DNA of 43,356 bases, taken from assembly GCA_001899385.1 (NCBI GenBank), contig MOYB01000005.1:95140-138495 (forward strand). The letters run 5' to 3'. This DNA comes from Candidatus Caenarcanum bioreactoricola (GTDB lineage: Bacteria > Cyanobacteriota > Vampirovibrionia > Caenarcaniphilales > Caenarcanaceae). Of this stretch, positions 24,665 through 33,138 are shown one piece after another (within the stretch, counting starts at the first letter, position 1; each line of letters begins with the position of its first letter). The notes under the pieces are model-generated. The model ran no database searches. It worked only from the letters and a program-made list of their open reading frames with translations, and was not told where the DNA came from. The translations under genes and the position numbers were made by a program.

Positions 24665-25075
24665 ATGACAATATCAGATCCTATAGCAGATATGCTCACA
24701 AAAATTCGCAATTCAATTCTTATAAAGAAAAAAGAAGTTGTAATTGGATATTCAAAAATAAAAGAAGGCATTATTGATGCTTTTCTTCGTTTAGGCTTTA
24801 TTTCAAATTATGAAGTGTTTGAAGAAACTAATAGAAAATATATAAAAGTTTTTCTAAAATATGTAAATCGTAAACCTGTCATAGAAAAAATAATTCGTAA
24901 TAGTAAGCCTAGTTGTAGAGAATATACTTCTCTTCTTGAAATAAAAAAGAAAAAAGCTTATGGAATAGAACCACAACATGCTGTATTTATTTTAAGTACA
25001 AGTAAGGGTGTCCTCTCTAAAGCAGAAGCTCAAGAAAAGGGTATAGGCGGCGAAAAACTTTGTACAATATGGTAA
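24665..25075 (+). CDS. rpsH: 30S ribosomal protein S8
   Basis: 136 residues. DPIADMLTKIRNS at the start and the C-terminal STSKGVLSKAEAQEKGIGGEKLCTIW are the S8 signatures. It binds the central domain of 16S rRNA, and in many bacteria also represses its own operon. AAGGTAAG precedes ATG 24665. It is part of the spc-type block. Confidence 0.97.
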   Translation: MTISDPIADMLTKIRNSILIKKKEVVIGYSKIKEGIIDAFLRLGFISNYEVFEETNRKYIKVFLKYVNRKPVIEKIIRNSKPSCREYTSLLEIKKKKAYGIEPQHAVFILSTSKGVLSKAEAQEKGIGGEKLCTIW

Positions 25076-25088
25076 TGAGGAAAATATA

Positions 25089-25634
25089 ATGTCAAGAATA
25101 GGAAAAAAATCTATAAAACTTCCAAAAGGCGTTAGTGCTGAACAACAAGATTGCAAAATTATTATAAAAGGACCTAAAGGAAATCTTGTTGTTGAAATGA
25201 TTGAGGGTTTTATACTTCAAAAAGAAGAAGATAATTTGTCTTTAGCTATTAAAGATGAAAATCAAAGAAAGAAATTAAATGCTTTTCATGGTTTGTATGG
25301 AAGTCTTCTTCAAAATGCAGTTGTTGGAGTTTCTGAAGGATTCAGTAAAACTTTAAATTTAGAAGGGGTTGGATATAGAGCAAATCTCGCTGGTAATGTT
25401 TTGAATTTAGCAATGGGTTATAGCCATCCAGTTCAATTTACAGCACCTCAAGATATAAAGCTTGAAGTACCTAATCAAACAACTATAATAGTTTCAGGTA
25501 TAGATAAACAAGAAGTAGGACAGGTTGCTGCAAATATAAGAGAAATAAGAAAACCTGAACCATATAAAGGTAAGGGTATTAAATATAAAGATGAAACTGT
25601 AAGACGTAAAGCGGGTAAAACTGGTAAGAAATAA
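25089..25634 (+). CDS. rplF: 50S ribosomal protein L6
   Basis: 181 residues. Opens SRIGKKSIKLPKGV, contains GVGYRANLAGNVLNLAMGYSHP in the second domain and closes with RKPEPYKGKGIKY followed by a basic tail. It lies near the sarcin-ricin loop of the large subunit. GAGG precedes ATG 25089, 13 bases after rpsH. Confidence 0.97.
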   Translation: MSRIGKKSIKLPKGVSAEQQDCKIIIKGPKGNLVVEMIEGFILQKEEDNLSLAIKDENQRKKLNAFHGLYGSLLQNAVVGVSEGFSKTLNLEGVGYRANLAGNVLNLAMGYSHPVQFTAPQDIKLEVPNQTTIIVSGIDKQEVGQVAANIREIRKPEPYKGKGIKYKDETVRRKAGKTGKK

Positions 25635-25645
25635 GGAGAAGATAA

Positions 25646-26017
25646 ATGGCAAACTTAACTAAAAAAGAAAAACAAAGAAAAGTAAAAATAAGAATTCGCA
25701 AGAAAATTAAAGGTGATACAGAGAAACCTAGACTTGCGGTACATAAAAGTGGTAAGCATATTTACGCACAAATAATTGATGATACAAAGGCTGAAACATT
25801 AGCTTTTGCTTCTTCTTTATCAAAAGAATTTAAATCTTCTTCTAATTTAAAAAATGGTTCAAGTAAAGAAGCTGCTAAATTTATAGGAAAATTAATAGCT
25901 AAAATTGCTAAAGATAAAAAGATAAGTTCTGTTGTATTTGATAGAGGTGGCTTTCTTTATCATGGAAGAATTTCAGAACTCGCAGACTCTGCACGTGAAA
26001 ATGGTTTAAACTTTTAA
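25646..26017 (+). CDS. rplR: 50S ribosomal protein L18
   Basis: 123 residues. [20 protein letters not shown] and [19 protein letters not shown] are diagnostic for bacterial L18, which carries 5S rRNA into the large subunit. AAGGAGAAG is a strong ribosome binding site before ATG 25646. Confidence 0.97.
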   Translation: MANLTKKEKQRKVKIRIRKKIKGDTEKPRLAVHKSGKHIYAQIIDDTKAETLAFASSLSKEFKSSSNLKNGSSKEAAKFIGKLIAKIAKDKKISSVVFDRGGFLYHGRISELADSARENGLNF

Positions 26018-26028
26018 GGGAAATAAAA

Positions 26029-26646
26029 ATGAATAAGAATAATTTTGGACATAATAGAAATAACAACAACAATAATAACAATAGAAATCCTGAAAACTCT
26101 GAAAGAAGAGCTCCTAGAAGAGATTTTCAACAGAATTCAAGACAAGAAAGAGATAAAGATAGCGAATGGAAAGAGTTTGTTGTTCAAATTAGTCGGGTTA
26201 CAAAAGTTGTTAAAGGTGGAAAAAATCTTAGTTTCAGAGCTTTAGTTGTTATAGGTGATGAAAGAGGGAGTTTCGGAGTTGGATTAGGTAAAGCAGCAGA
26301 AGTTGTTGATGCAGTAAAAAAAGCTATAGAAAATGCTAAAAAAGATGTTGTAAAAATACTTTTCGATCAAGGTTCTATTCCTCACAATATATTAGGACAT
26401 TTTAATGCTTCAGAATTACATCTTTTCAAAGCAAGAAAAGGAACTGGGTTAATTGCAGCAGGAATGGTAAAAACAGCACTTGAATTAGCTGGTTTACATA
26501 ATGTAGTTTGTAAAATCCATGGTTCAACAAATCCTGCTAATGTATTGTTTGCTCTTAAAGATGCTATTCTTAAGCTCAAAACAAGAGGACAAATTAGACA
26601 ATTAAGAAATAATATTGCTCCAAAACCATCTGTACTTATTGCTTAA
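26029..26646 (+). CDS. rpsE: 30S ribosomal protein S5 with Asn/Arg-rich N-terminal tail
   Basis: 205 residues, about 40 longer than usual because of a disordered N-terminus ([20 protein letters not shown] and on). The core is standard: [52 protein letters not shown] and the [11 protein letters not shown] segment. S5 acts in decoding fidelity. The tail resembles that of the RNase J-like protein. The expected rpmD-rplO-secY do not follow; trpS overlaps its 3' end instead. Confidence 0.96.
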   Translation: MNKNNFGHNRNNNNNNNNRNPENSERRAPRRDFQQNSRQERDKDSEWKEFVVQISRVTKVVKGGKNLSFRALVVIGDERGSFGVGLGKAAEVVDAVKKAIENAKKDVVKILFDQGSIPHNILGHFNASELHLFKARKGTGLIAAGMVKTALELAGLHNVVCKIHGSTNPANVLFALKDAILKLKTRGQIRQLRNNIAPKPSVLIA

Positions 26647-27637
26647 GAAAACATTAGTTTCTGGAATGCGCCCAACTGGCAAACTTCATATAGGCCATTA
26701 TATGGGGGTTCTTAGAAATTGGGTTGTACTTCAAAATTCAAATAATTATAATTGTTTTTTCTTTATAGCTGATTGGCATTCTCTTACAACTAAATATTCT
26801 GAAACTGCTAATTTAAAATCAAATATTATTGAAATAACAAAGGATTTTTTAGCTAGTGGTTTAAATCCTGAGAAAAGCTCTATTTATCTTCAATCTGCAA
26901 TTCCTGAAATTGCAGAGATTTTTCTTTTATTAGGGATGTTAACACCTAATAATTGGGCAGAAAGAGATCCTACTTTAAAAGATCTTGTGAAAGGTGCTAA
27001 AAATAGCGGAATAAATGAATTAACTTATGGTATGTTAGGTTATCCTATTTTACAAACAGCAGATATATTAACTTTTAAAGGGGAAGTTGTACCAGTAGGT
27101 AAAGATCAAGAAGCACATTTAGAAATGTCACGAGAAATCGCAAGAAGATTTAATTTTATTTTTAATACTAATTTTTTCCCAGAACCTAAGCCATTATTTA
27201 CAGATACTGCTTCTTTAAAAGGCGTTGATAATAATAAAATGAGTAAATCTTTTAATAATGATATAAAAATTTCTGCTACAGAAGAGGAAACTATAAATCA
27301 AACAAAAAAAATGATTACTGACCCTTTAAGAATGAAACGTTCCGATGCAGGAAGTACTAAAAGATGCCAAGTTGCTTTCCCTTATTATGAAATTTTTGCT
27401 AATACAGAGATTATTAATAAAGTAAAACAAGAATGTGAAACTGCTCAACGAGGATGTGTTGACTGTAAAATAGAACTTGGAAAAATTATAAATGCTTATT
27501 TTAAAGAAATAAGAGAAAAAAGAAATGATTTTACAGATAAAGAAGTTCTTGAAATTTTAGAAGAAGGAAATATGAAAGCTCAAATACAGGCAAAAGAATG
27601 TTTATTTAAGGTAAAAGAAATTATGAAGTTAAATTAA
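26639..27637 (+). CDS. trpS: Tryptophanyl-tRNA synthetase
   Basis: 332 residues from TTG 26639. The enzyme needs the first strand KTLVSGMRPTGKLHIGHY, so the first ATG (26666, inside it) is too late; TTG 26639 gives MLKKTLVSG, and TTG 26615 would add eight residues. Class I motifs are HIGHYMG and NNKMSKSFNN. RRFNFIFN and GCVDCKIELGKIIN are also typical. It charges tRNA-Trp. The start overlaps the rpsE stop by 8 bases with no separate Shine-Dalgarno, so translation is probably coupled to rpsE. Confidence 0.94.
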   Translation: MLKKTLVSGMRPTGKLHIGHYMGVLRNWVVLQNSNNYNCFFFIADWHSLTTKYSETANLKSNIIEITKDFLASGLNPEKSSIYLQSAIPEIAEIFLLLGMLTPNNWAERDPTLKDLVKGAKNSGINELTYGMLGYPILQTADILTFKGEVVPVGKDQEAHLEMSREIARRFNFIFNTNFFPEPKPLFTDTASLKGVDNNKMSKSFNNDIKISATEEETINQTKKMITDPLRMKRSDAGSTKRCQVAFPYYEIFANTEIINKVKQECETAQRGCVDCKIELGKIINAYFKEIREKRNDFTDKEVLEILEEGNMKAQIQAKECLFKVKEIMKLN

Positions 27638-27642
27638 TAATC

Positions 27643-28251
27643 ATGTTTACAGGTATAATACAAACAATAGCAAAAATAAAAAATATAACAAATCTTCCAA
27701 AAGGAAAACGATTTGAGGTAGATGTTAATGATTTGCTTAAATATAATCTCGAAATAGGTGAAAGTATTGCTATAAATGGTTCTTGTCATACAATTGAAAG
27801 TTTAAATAATAATTTTGCAAGCTTTTTTTCTTCTCAAGAAACTCTTAATAAAACAAATTTGAATTTTATAAAAATAGGAGATTTCGTAAATTTAGAATTA
27901 GCAGTATCTTTAAATCAACGATTAGGCGGGCATCTTGTTAGTGGACATGTAGATTGTCTTGCGAAATTTCTTAGTTTTGAAAATCAAGGACAAGCTTATT
28001 TAATTTATATTGAAATAATCGAAAATATAGCTAAATATATAGTAAATAAAGGCTCTGTTTGCTTAAATGGCATATCTTTAACAGTAGCAAATATTGAAAA
28101 AAATTCAAATGTCTTTTCTGTTGCAGTAATACCACATACTTGGAATAATACAAATTTAAAATATTTGAAAACTGGAGATTTATTAAATTTTGAAGCAGAT
28201 ATGATAGGAAAATATATTGAAAAGTTCTTAAATTATAAGCTTACTGATTAG
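27643..28251 (+). CDS. ribE: Riboflavin synthase alpha chain
   Basis: 202 residues with two lumazine-binding barrels. MFTGIIQ opens the first; the second follows LGGHLVSGHVDC. NGSCHTI and NGISLTVANIEK are the substrate-binding segments of each half. It dismutates two lumazine molecules into riboflavin. Starts 5 bases after trpS; no other rib genes or FMN riboswitch are visible, so it appears to ride on the ribosomal transcript. Some authors use the symbol ribC for this enzyme. Confidence 0.93.
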   Translation: MFTGIIQTIAKIKNITNLPKGKRFEVDVNDLLKYNLEIGESIAINGSCHTIESLNNNFASFFSSQETLNKTNLNFIKIGDFVNLELAVSLNQRLGGHLVSGHVDCLAKFLSFENQGQAYLIYIEIIENIAKYIVNKGSVCLNGISLTVANIEKNSNVFSVAVIPHTWNNTNLKYLKTGDLLNFEADMIGKYIEKFLNYKLTD

Positions 28252-28292
28252 AAATTAAACTTAATTGGTATAAAAATAAAAAGCGCATAATT

Positions 28293-29063
28293 ATGAATAA
28301 AATTAATATAGAATCAAATAGTTCTAATGAACTTTATGATCTTTTTAAGATTGATGCCCCTAAAGAAAAAAATATTAATAAGGGAGCTGAAAAGTCTTTT
28401 GAAGATTTTCTTTCTCCATGCAAAGATCCTTGTCATTCAGATTTTCTTCCTATAAATTGCGCTGAACTTAAAAGAAAAACTAATGAAGAAAAATCTATTC
28501 AAGATGATATGAAAATCTTAATGAATAATATAGCTAATGCAAATAAAGCAAATTATAAGAAAACATATATTTATAAAGATTCTAAAGGCGAAAATATAAA
28601 AGAAACTTCAGCTGCTTCTCTTATTAGAAGTGATAGATCTTTAGATTTAGCAATTGACGGAGAAGGTAAAGGCTTTCTCCTTGAAAATGGTGAATATACA
28701 AGAGATGGTCGTTTTAAATTTAATAATAAAGGACTTCTTGTAACTGAATCTAATGAAATTCCCTTAAAAATAACTTATAAAGATCCTAAAAATAAAGATT
28801 GGAGTAGCTTTGAGTTAAATATTAATCAAAAGGGAGAGGTAATTGATTATAAAACAGGTAATTATCTTGGTAAAATTTCTGCAGATTTTTCTAAAAAAGC
28901 GCGTATTGCTCAAAGTTATTTAGAAACTTCAAATGTTCATTTACCTACAGAACTTGCTCAATTAAGTCAAATGTTTAGACTTTTAGAAGCTGAAAAAAGT
29001 ATATATTATAGCAGCTCAAAATTAGATCAAGATGCTATTTCAATTGCTAGATCCGCAGCTTAA
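28293..29063 (+). CDS. Flagellar basal-body rod/hook-type protein (FlgF/FlgG-like)
   Basis: 256 residues. After a non-conserved first 70 residues, MNNIANANKANYKKTY matches the N-terminal rod signature (NNIANANTxGYKK). SLDLAIDGEGKGFLLENGEY followed by TRDGRFKFNNKGLLVT is the classical FlgF/FlgG/FlgE core. The C-terminal segment from YLETSNVHLPTELAQL parallels the closing helix of rod proteins (LExSNVDLxxE). Such proteins form the rod that crosses the periplasm. No other flagellar gene is in the window, and the extra N-terminus is unusual. Ends tail-to-tail with the pyruvyl transferase gene, overlapping 24 bases. Confidence 0.78.
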   Translation: MNKINIESNSSNELYDLFKIDAPKEKNINKGAEKSFEDFLSPCKDPCHSDFLPINCAELKRKTNEEKSIQDDMKILMNNIANANKANYKKTYIYKDSKGENIKETSAASLIRSDRSLDLAIDGEGKGFLLENGEYTRDGRFKFNNKGLLVTESNEIPLKITYKDPKNKDWSSFELNINQKGEVIDYKTGNYLGKISADFSKKARIAQSYLETSNVHLPTELAQLSQMFRLLEAEKSIYYSSSKLDQDAISIARSAA

Positions 29064-30063
29064 TTCTGCTATTTTATCAAATAAAGCATTTATTTTATTT
29101 TTTGTATTAACTAAGAATATATCTATTTTTTGAATCTCTGCTTCTGTAAATTCATAATTACTTTCATTATTTATTAAAGAAACTTGATCTTTTGTTATAA
29201 GTCTATTAGAAAGTCCTATATCATAAAGTAATCCTTCTATTTTATAAGTATTAGAAGGAATTGCTAAAAAAGGAGTTTTAGTAATAAGCGCAAAACAAAC
29301 ACTGTGAAAACGTCCTGTAATTAAAAATTTTAAACTTGCTAATTTTCTTTTATATTCTAAAGGTGTTGAAAATAATTTGTCTTGATGAGCTTGAGAACTA
29401 AAGATTTTCTTTAATTTGTAAATTATATTGTCAAAATAATAATTAATTCTTTGTGGATTTAAAATAGAAGCACAATAATCTGCATATAAAGATAAATAAA
29501 TAGTGTTTGTTAATTCACAGGATTTTTCATAAAGTATCTTTGTAATATCTTTAAAAATACTATCTGTGAAACCAATTAAATTAGTTCTTTTATTTAATTC
29601 ATTATATGTTGAATATAAAGTTAAATCAGGAACTATAAGAGAATTTATATTTATTTTTTGTAGTTCGTTAAAAGAATTACTTTCTCGAACAGCTATTAAT
29701 TTGAATTTTTTTAAATATTCTTTATAATTTTCCGGATTATTTTGATATACAGTATTTATAAGAACACATGGAATATTTAATTTTTCTGCATAATTAGCCA
29801 TTTTTACGAGATTTAAAGCACGTTCTCGTCCTGAATGAATAGAACCCTTCACCATTTATAATTATAATATCTGCTTTTTTGCTTTGTTTATAAAATTCTT
29901 TTTCTTTTTGCCAATTCTTCCTAAAATCTAATGAAAAAATTATTTTTATATTTCTGACATTTAAAAGTTTATGTATATTTTCTATGACTTGACGACAACC
30001 ATGATGTAAATCATAACTTGTATCATTTATTAAAATTGCTTTTTTAATTTTATTTTTTACCAT
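29040..30063 (-). pseudogene. Polysaccharide pyruvyl transferase family gene, split by a 1-base frameshift
   Basis: Two overlapping frames together make one family member. The first starts at ATG 30063 (MVKNKIKKAILINDTSYDLHHGC) and reads IIIINGEG; the second frame then supplies GSIHSGRERALNL, restoring the conserved NGEGSxHxxxxxAL segment if one base is removed from GGGTT at about 29844-29848. The rest (LITGRFHSVCFALI, PFLAIPSNTYKIEGL) is typical. The family adds pyruvate to exopolysaccharide or cell-wall sugars, or belongs to related enzymes. ATG 30063 is preferred over TTG 30075, which lies inside leuS. An assembly error, a true mutation or re-initiation at ATG 29855 are all possible. It is the last gene of the ompH-ftsEX-priA-leuS run. 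Confidence 0.7.
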
Positions 30064-30068
30064 GTCCT

Positions 30069-33056
30069 CTAACAAACTATATTAATTAATTTTCCTGCTA
30101 CAAATATTATTTTTTTTATTTCTTTAGCCTCAAGTCTATTTTTAACTTTGTCTTGCGCAAATACAAGTTTTTCAATTTCTTCTTTAGAAGCTTTCTTTGA
30201 ACAAAATAAAGAAGAAACTTTTTTACCATTTATTTGTATAACAAGCTCAAAATTATTTTCTTCTATTATTTTCTCATTATATTCAGGCCAAATTTGTTCA
30301 TGGACAGACGATTTTTCTTTAATTATACTTTGCCATAGTTCTTCACTTATATGTGGACTAAATGGACTAAGCAATTTCAAGAAATTAATTGCAAAAAATC
30401 CTAAAACTTTTAAATCTGTTTCTGAAAGTTCTCTATTATCAAGAAATTTATAAACAGCATTTATCATTTCAAACATTCTTGCAATGGCAGTGTTAAATGA
30501 ATATCTATCTTCTGCTAAATCTTCTGTTATTGCCTTAATTGTAAAATGTATTTGTTTTATAATTGCACTTTGTTCTTGTCTTAAATCTTTAAGACTATCT
30601 TCTTTTGAAAAATCTGATTCTATATAATTTTCATTATTTTCTTGAAATTTTTCTTTAAGACTATATATTAAACGCCAAATCCTAGATAGAAATCTTGATT
30701 GTCCTTGAGCACCAGTAGTTGACCATTCTATTTCATCGGTAGGTGGTCCTGCAAAAAGCATAAAAAGTCTTGCTGAATCTGCTCCATATTCATTTACAAA
30801 ATCATCTATGCCTACTACATTGCCTCTTGATTTTGACATCTTAGCAATTTTACCTTCTTTATCGCTATACATAGTAACCATGCCTTGACTTAATAAACGA
30901 ACAAAAGGTTCTGAAAAGTTTAATAAGCCAATATCTCTTAATGCTTTAGTAAAAAATCTTGCATAAAGAAGATGTAATATAGCGTGTTCTATTCCCCCTA
31001 CATATTGATCTACAGGTAAGAACTTTTCAACTGCTTCTTTAGAAAAAGGCATTTCAGTATTTTTAGGATCACTATATCTTAAGAAATACCAACTTGAACA
31101 AATAAAAGTATCCATAGTATCAGTTTCACGACGAAATAATTCATTTGTTTCTTCTTCTTTAGAATTTTTATCTAATAATTTTACAGGCAGTTTATCGTAA
31201 TCAACAGGAATTATATTGTTTTCTTTGTCATAAAGAATAGGAATAGGACAACCCCAATATCTTTGACGACTTATAAGCCAATCTCTAAGTCTATATTTTA
31301 TTTTGAAACAAGCAAAAGACCTTTCTTTTCCATATTGAGTTAATTTTTTCTTTGCAGTGTTTGAATCTAAAGCTGTAAACTCTCCAGAATTAATAAGTAG
31401 TCCATAATCTACAAAAGCAAAATCAAGTTCTTTTTTAAGAAAGATATCATCACAAGGAAGCTTATCATGATAAACTTCTATTCGTTTATAATTAAATTTA
31501 TTATAAAGACTAACAGCAGGAATTTGCTTGTGATGTGTTTCTAAATAAATTTGTTTATAGTTTTTTTCTTTAGCCCAAGCTTCTACATTATTTAAAAGAA
31601 ATTCAGCTAAGCCTTTTTTACGGAAAGCTTTTTTTACAAAAAGTCTTTTTACTTCACAACTTTCAGTATCAAATCTCCGTGCAGATACACAAGCAATAAA
31701 TTCTCCTGTTTTCTTTTCCTTAAGTAAGAAAAATATATTATCTTTTACAGAAAGCAATTCATTTAAAACACTATCGTTAGAAAGATTTGAGGAACAATTT
31801 GATTTTTGAAGATTCTTTTTATTATCTTCTTCAAAATAATTTAAAGTTTCTTCTTCACCTACTTCTTCCATTAAATCTTTTATATAATCTTTGCTTATTT
31901 GAAGTGCTTCTTTTATATAGCTTTCATTAGCATGAATTAATTCAAAATCATTATAATTAAAAGCCTTAGGACTAGGTAGAATCACACTTTTTATAGGGAG
32001 ATTATATTTTTTTGCAAATTCAAAATCCCTATGATCATGAGCAGGCACTCCCATTACAGCACCAGTACCATAACTAGCTAGTACATAGTCAGCAATCCAA
32101 ATTTCAACTTCTTGATTATTAAAAGGATTAATTGCTTTTCTACCTATAAATATTCCTGTTTTAGAACGATTTTCATTTTGTCTTTCTGTCTCAGAAAGTT
32201 TTTTAGAATTTTCTATATAATCATTAACTTTTTCTTTATAGTTTACATGAGTCAATTCTTCTACAAGAGAATGCTCTGGGGCTAGAACAATATAACTAAC
32301 TCCAAATATAGTATCTATTCTTGTAGTATAAACAGTGATTTTATGCTGAGAATCAATAAGCTGAAAATCTATTTCAGAACCTTCAGATTTGCCAATCCAA
32401 TTCCTTTGCATTGTTTTAACTTGCTCAGGCCAATGTTCAAGTTTATCAAGATCATTAAGTAATTCTTCTGCATAATCAGTGATTTTCAAAAACCATTGAG
32501 AAAGATTTTTCTTTTCAATTAAAGTATCTCCATGTCTCCAACAATAACCATTTTCAACTTGTTCATTAGCAAGTACAGAAGCGCATTTTGGGCACCAATT
32601 TACAGCCGCAGATTTTTTATAAGCAAGACCTTTTTCATAAAGTTTTAAGAAAAGCCATTGAGTCCATTTGTAATAATCAGGAGAACAAGAAATAACTTCT
32701 CTATCCCAATCATAGCTACTGCCCATTTTTTTTAATTGAGCACGCATTTTATCTATATTAGAATAAGTCCATTCTGCAGGATGTATATTTCTTTCTAGAG
32801 CAGCGTTTTCAGCAGGCAATCCAAAAGCATCAAATCCCATTGGATTTAAAACTTCATAACCTTGCATTCTTTTATAACGGGAGATTACATCAGAGATAGT
32901 ATAAACCCTCATATGTCCCATATGTAAATCACCACTAGGATATGGGAACATCACAAGTGAATAAAATTTACCTTTTGAGATTTTATTTTTAGGTGGTTGT
33001 TTCTCCCAAAATTTTTGCCATTTATTTTCGATTTCAAGAGGGTTATAATCTTGCAT
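30069..33056 (-). CDS. leuS: Leucyl-tRNA synthetase with a GNAT acetyltransferase domain inserted in the editing domain
   Basis: 995 residues against about 800-870 normally. Standard parts: HMGH (45-48) in [13 protein letters not shown], zinc-type CPKC (155-158), editing domain from about 222 with TTRIDTIFG and the deacylation region [12 protein letters not shown] (337-348, D344), [15 protein letters not shown] (739-743) and the anticodon domain. Between SVILPSPKA (365) and [13 protein letters not shown] (548) lie about 180 extra in-frame residues that form a GNAT domain, listed separately. Flanks resume exactly where ordinary LeuRS continues. Charging and editing residues appear intact, so it should serve as the leucine enzyme of the cell; no other leuS is in the window. 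A TATAAT (33088-33093, minus strand) is a possible -10. Confidence 0.97.
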   Translation of the reverse strand: MQDYNPLEIENKWQKFWEKQPPKNKISKGKFYSLVMFPYPSGDLHMGHMRVYTISDVISRYKRMQGYEVLNPMGFDAFGLPAENAALERNIHPAEWTYSNIDKMRAQLKKMGSSYDWDREVISCSPDYYKWTQWLFLKLYEKGLAYKKSAAVNWCPKCASVLANEQVENGYCWRHGDTLIEKKNLSQWFLKITDYAEELLNDLDKLEHWPEQVKTMQRNWIGKSEGSEIDFQLIDSQHKITVYTTRIDTIFGVSYIVLAPEHSLVEELTHVNYKEKVNDYIENSKKLSETERQNENRSKTGIFIGRKAINPFNNQEVEIWIADYVLASYGTGAVMGVPAHDHRDFEFAKKYNLPIKSVILPSPKAFNYNDFELIHANESYIKEALQISKDYIKDLMEEVGEEETLNYFEEDNKKNLQKSNCSSNLSNDSVLNELLSVKDNIFFLLKEKKTGEFIACVSARRFDTESCEVKRLFVKKAFRKKGLAEFLLNNVEAWAKEKNYKQIYLETHHKQIPAVSLYNKFNYKRIEVYHDKLPCDDIFLKKELDFAFVDYGLLINSGEFTALDSNTAKKKLTQYGKERSFACFKIKYRLRDWLISRQRYWGCPIPILYDKENNIIPVDYDKLPVKLLDKNSKEEETNELFRRETDTMDTFICSSWYFLRYSDPKNTEMPFSKEAVEKFLPVDQYVGGIEHAILHLLYARFFTKALRDIGLLNFSEPFVRLLSQGMVTMYSDKEGKIAKMSKSRGNVVGIDDFVNEYGADSARLFMLFAGPPTDEIEWSTTGAQGQSRFLSRIWRLIYSLKEKFQENNENYIESDFSKEDSLKDLRQEQSAIIKQIHFTIKAITEDLAEDRYSFNTAIARMFEMINAVYKFLDNRELSETDLKVLGFFAINFLKLLSPFSPHISEELWQSIIKEKSSVHEQIWPEYNEKIIEENNFELVIQINGKKVSSLFCSKKASKEEIEKLVFAQDKVKNRLEAKEIKKIIFVAGKLINIVC
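31419..31967 (-). other. GNAT acetyltransferase domain inserted within LeuRS (residues ~364-546)
   Basis: The insert begins [17 protein letters not shown], like the first strand and helix of GNAT proteins. The acetyl-CoA-binding motif A is [20 protein letters not shown] (467-486), matching xxRxGxA/G with K481, G482 and A484. It is followed by [20 protein letters not shown] (499-518) and [11 protein letters not shown], the typical motif B end with the ALYxxxGF-like turn. The region before it (402-438) is variable. Motif order and spacing are those of a complete domain. No frame break or stop occurs at either junction. Confidence 0.88.
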
Positions 33057-33138
33057 TATTTTTATGTAAATCTTCCTAGAATCAAGTATTATACAATAAA
33101 TTTAAGAAGAAAAAAATAAACACAAAGAAATATAAGCA

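Noticed and set aside
27638-27642. FMN riboswitch before ribE
   Set aside because: Only five bases separate trpS and ribE, leaving no room for an aptamer, and no RFN-like sequence was seen upstream.
29794-29855. Programmed ribosomal frameshifting in the pyruvyl transferase gene
   Set aside because: No slippery heptamer, stimulatory structure or nearby stop in the zero frame is visible; a simple one-base insertion explains the data.
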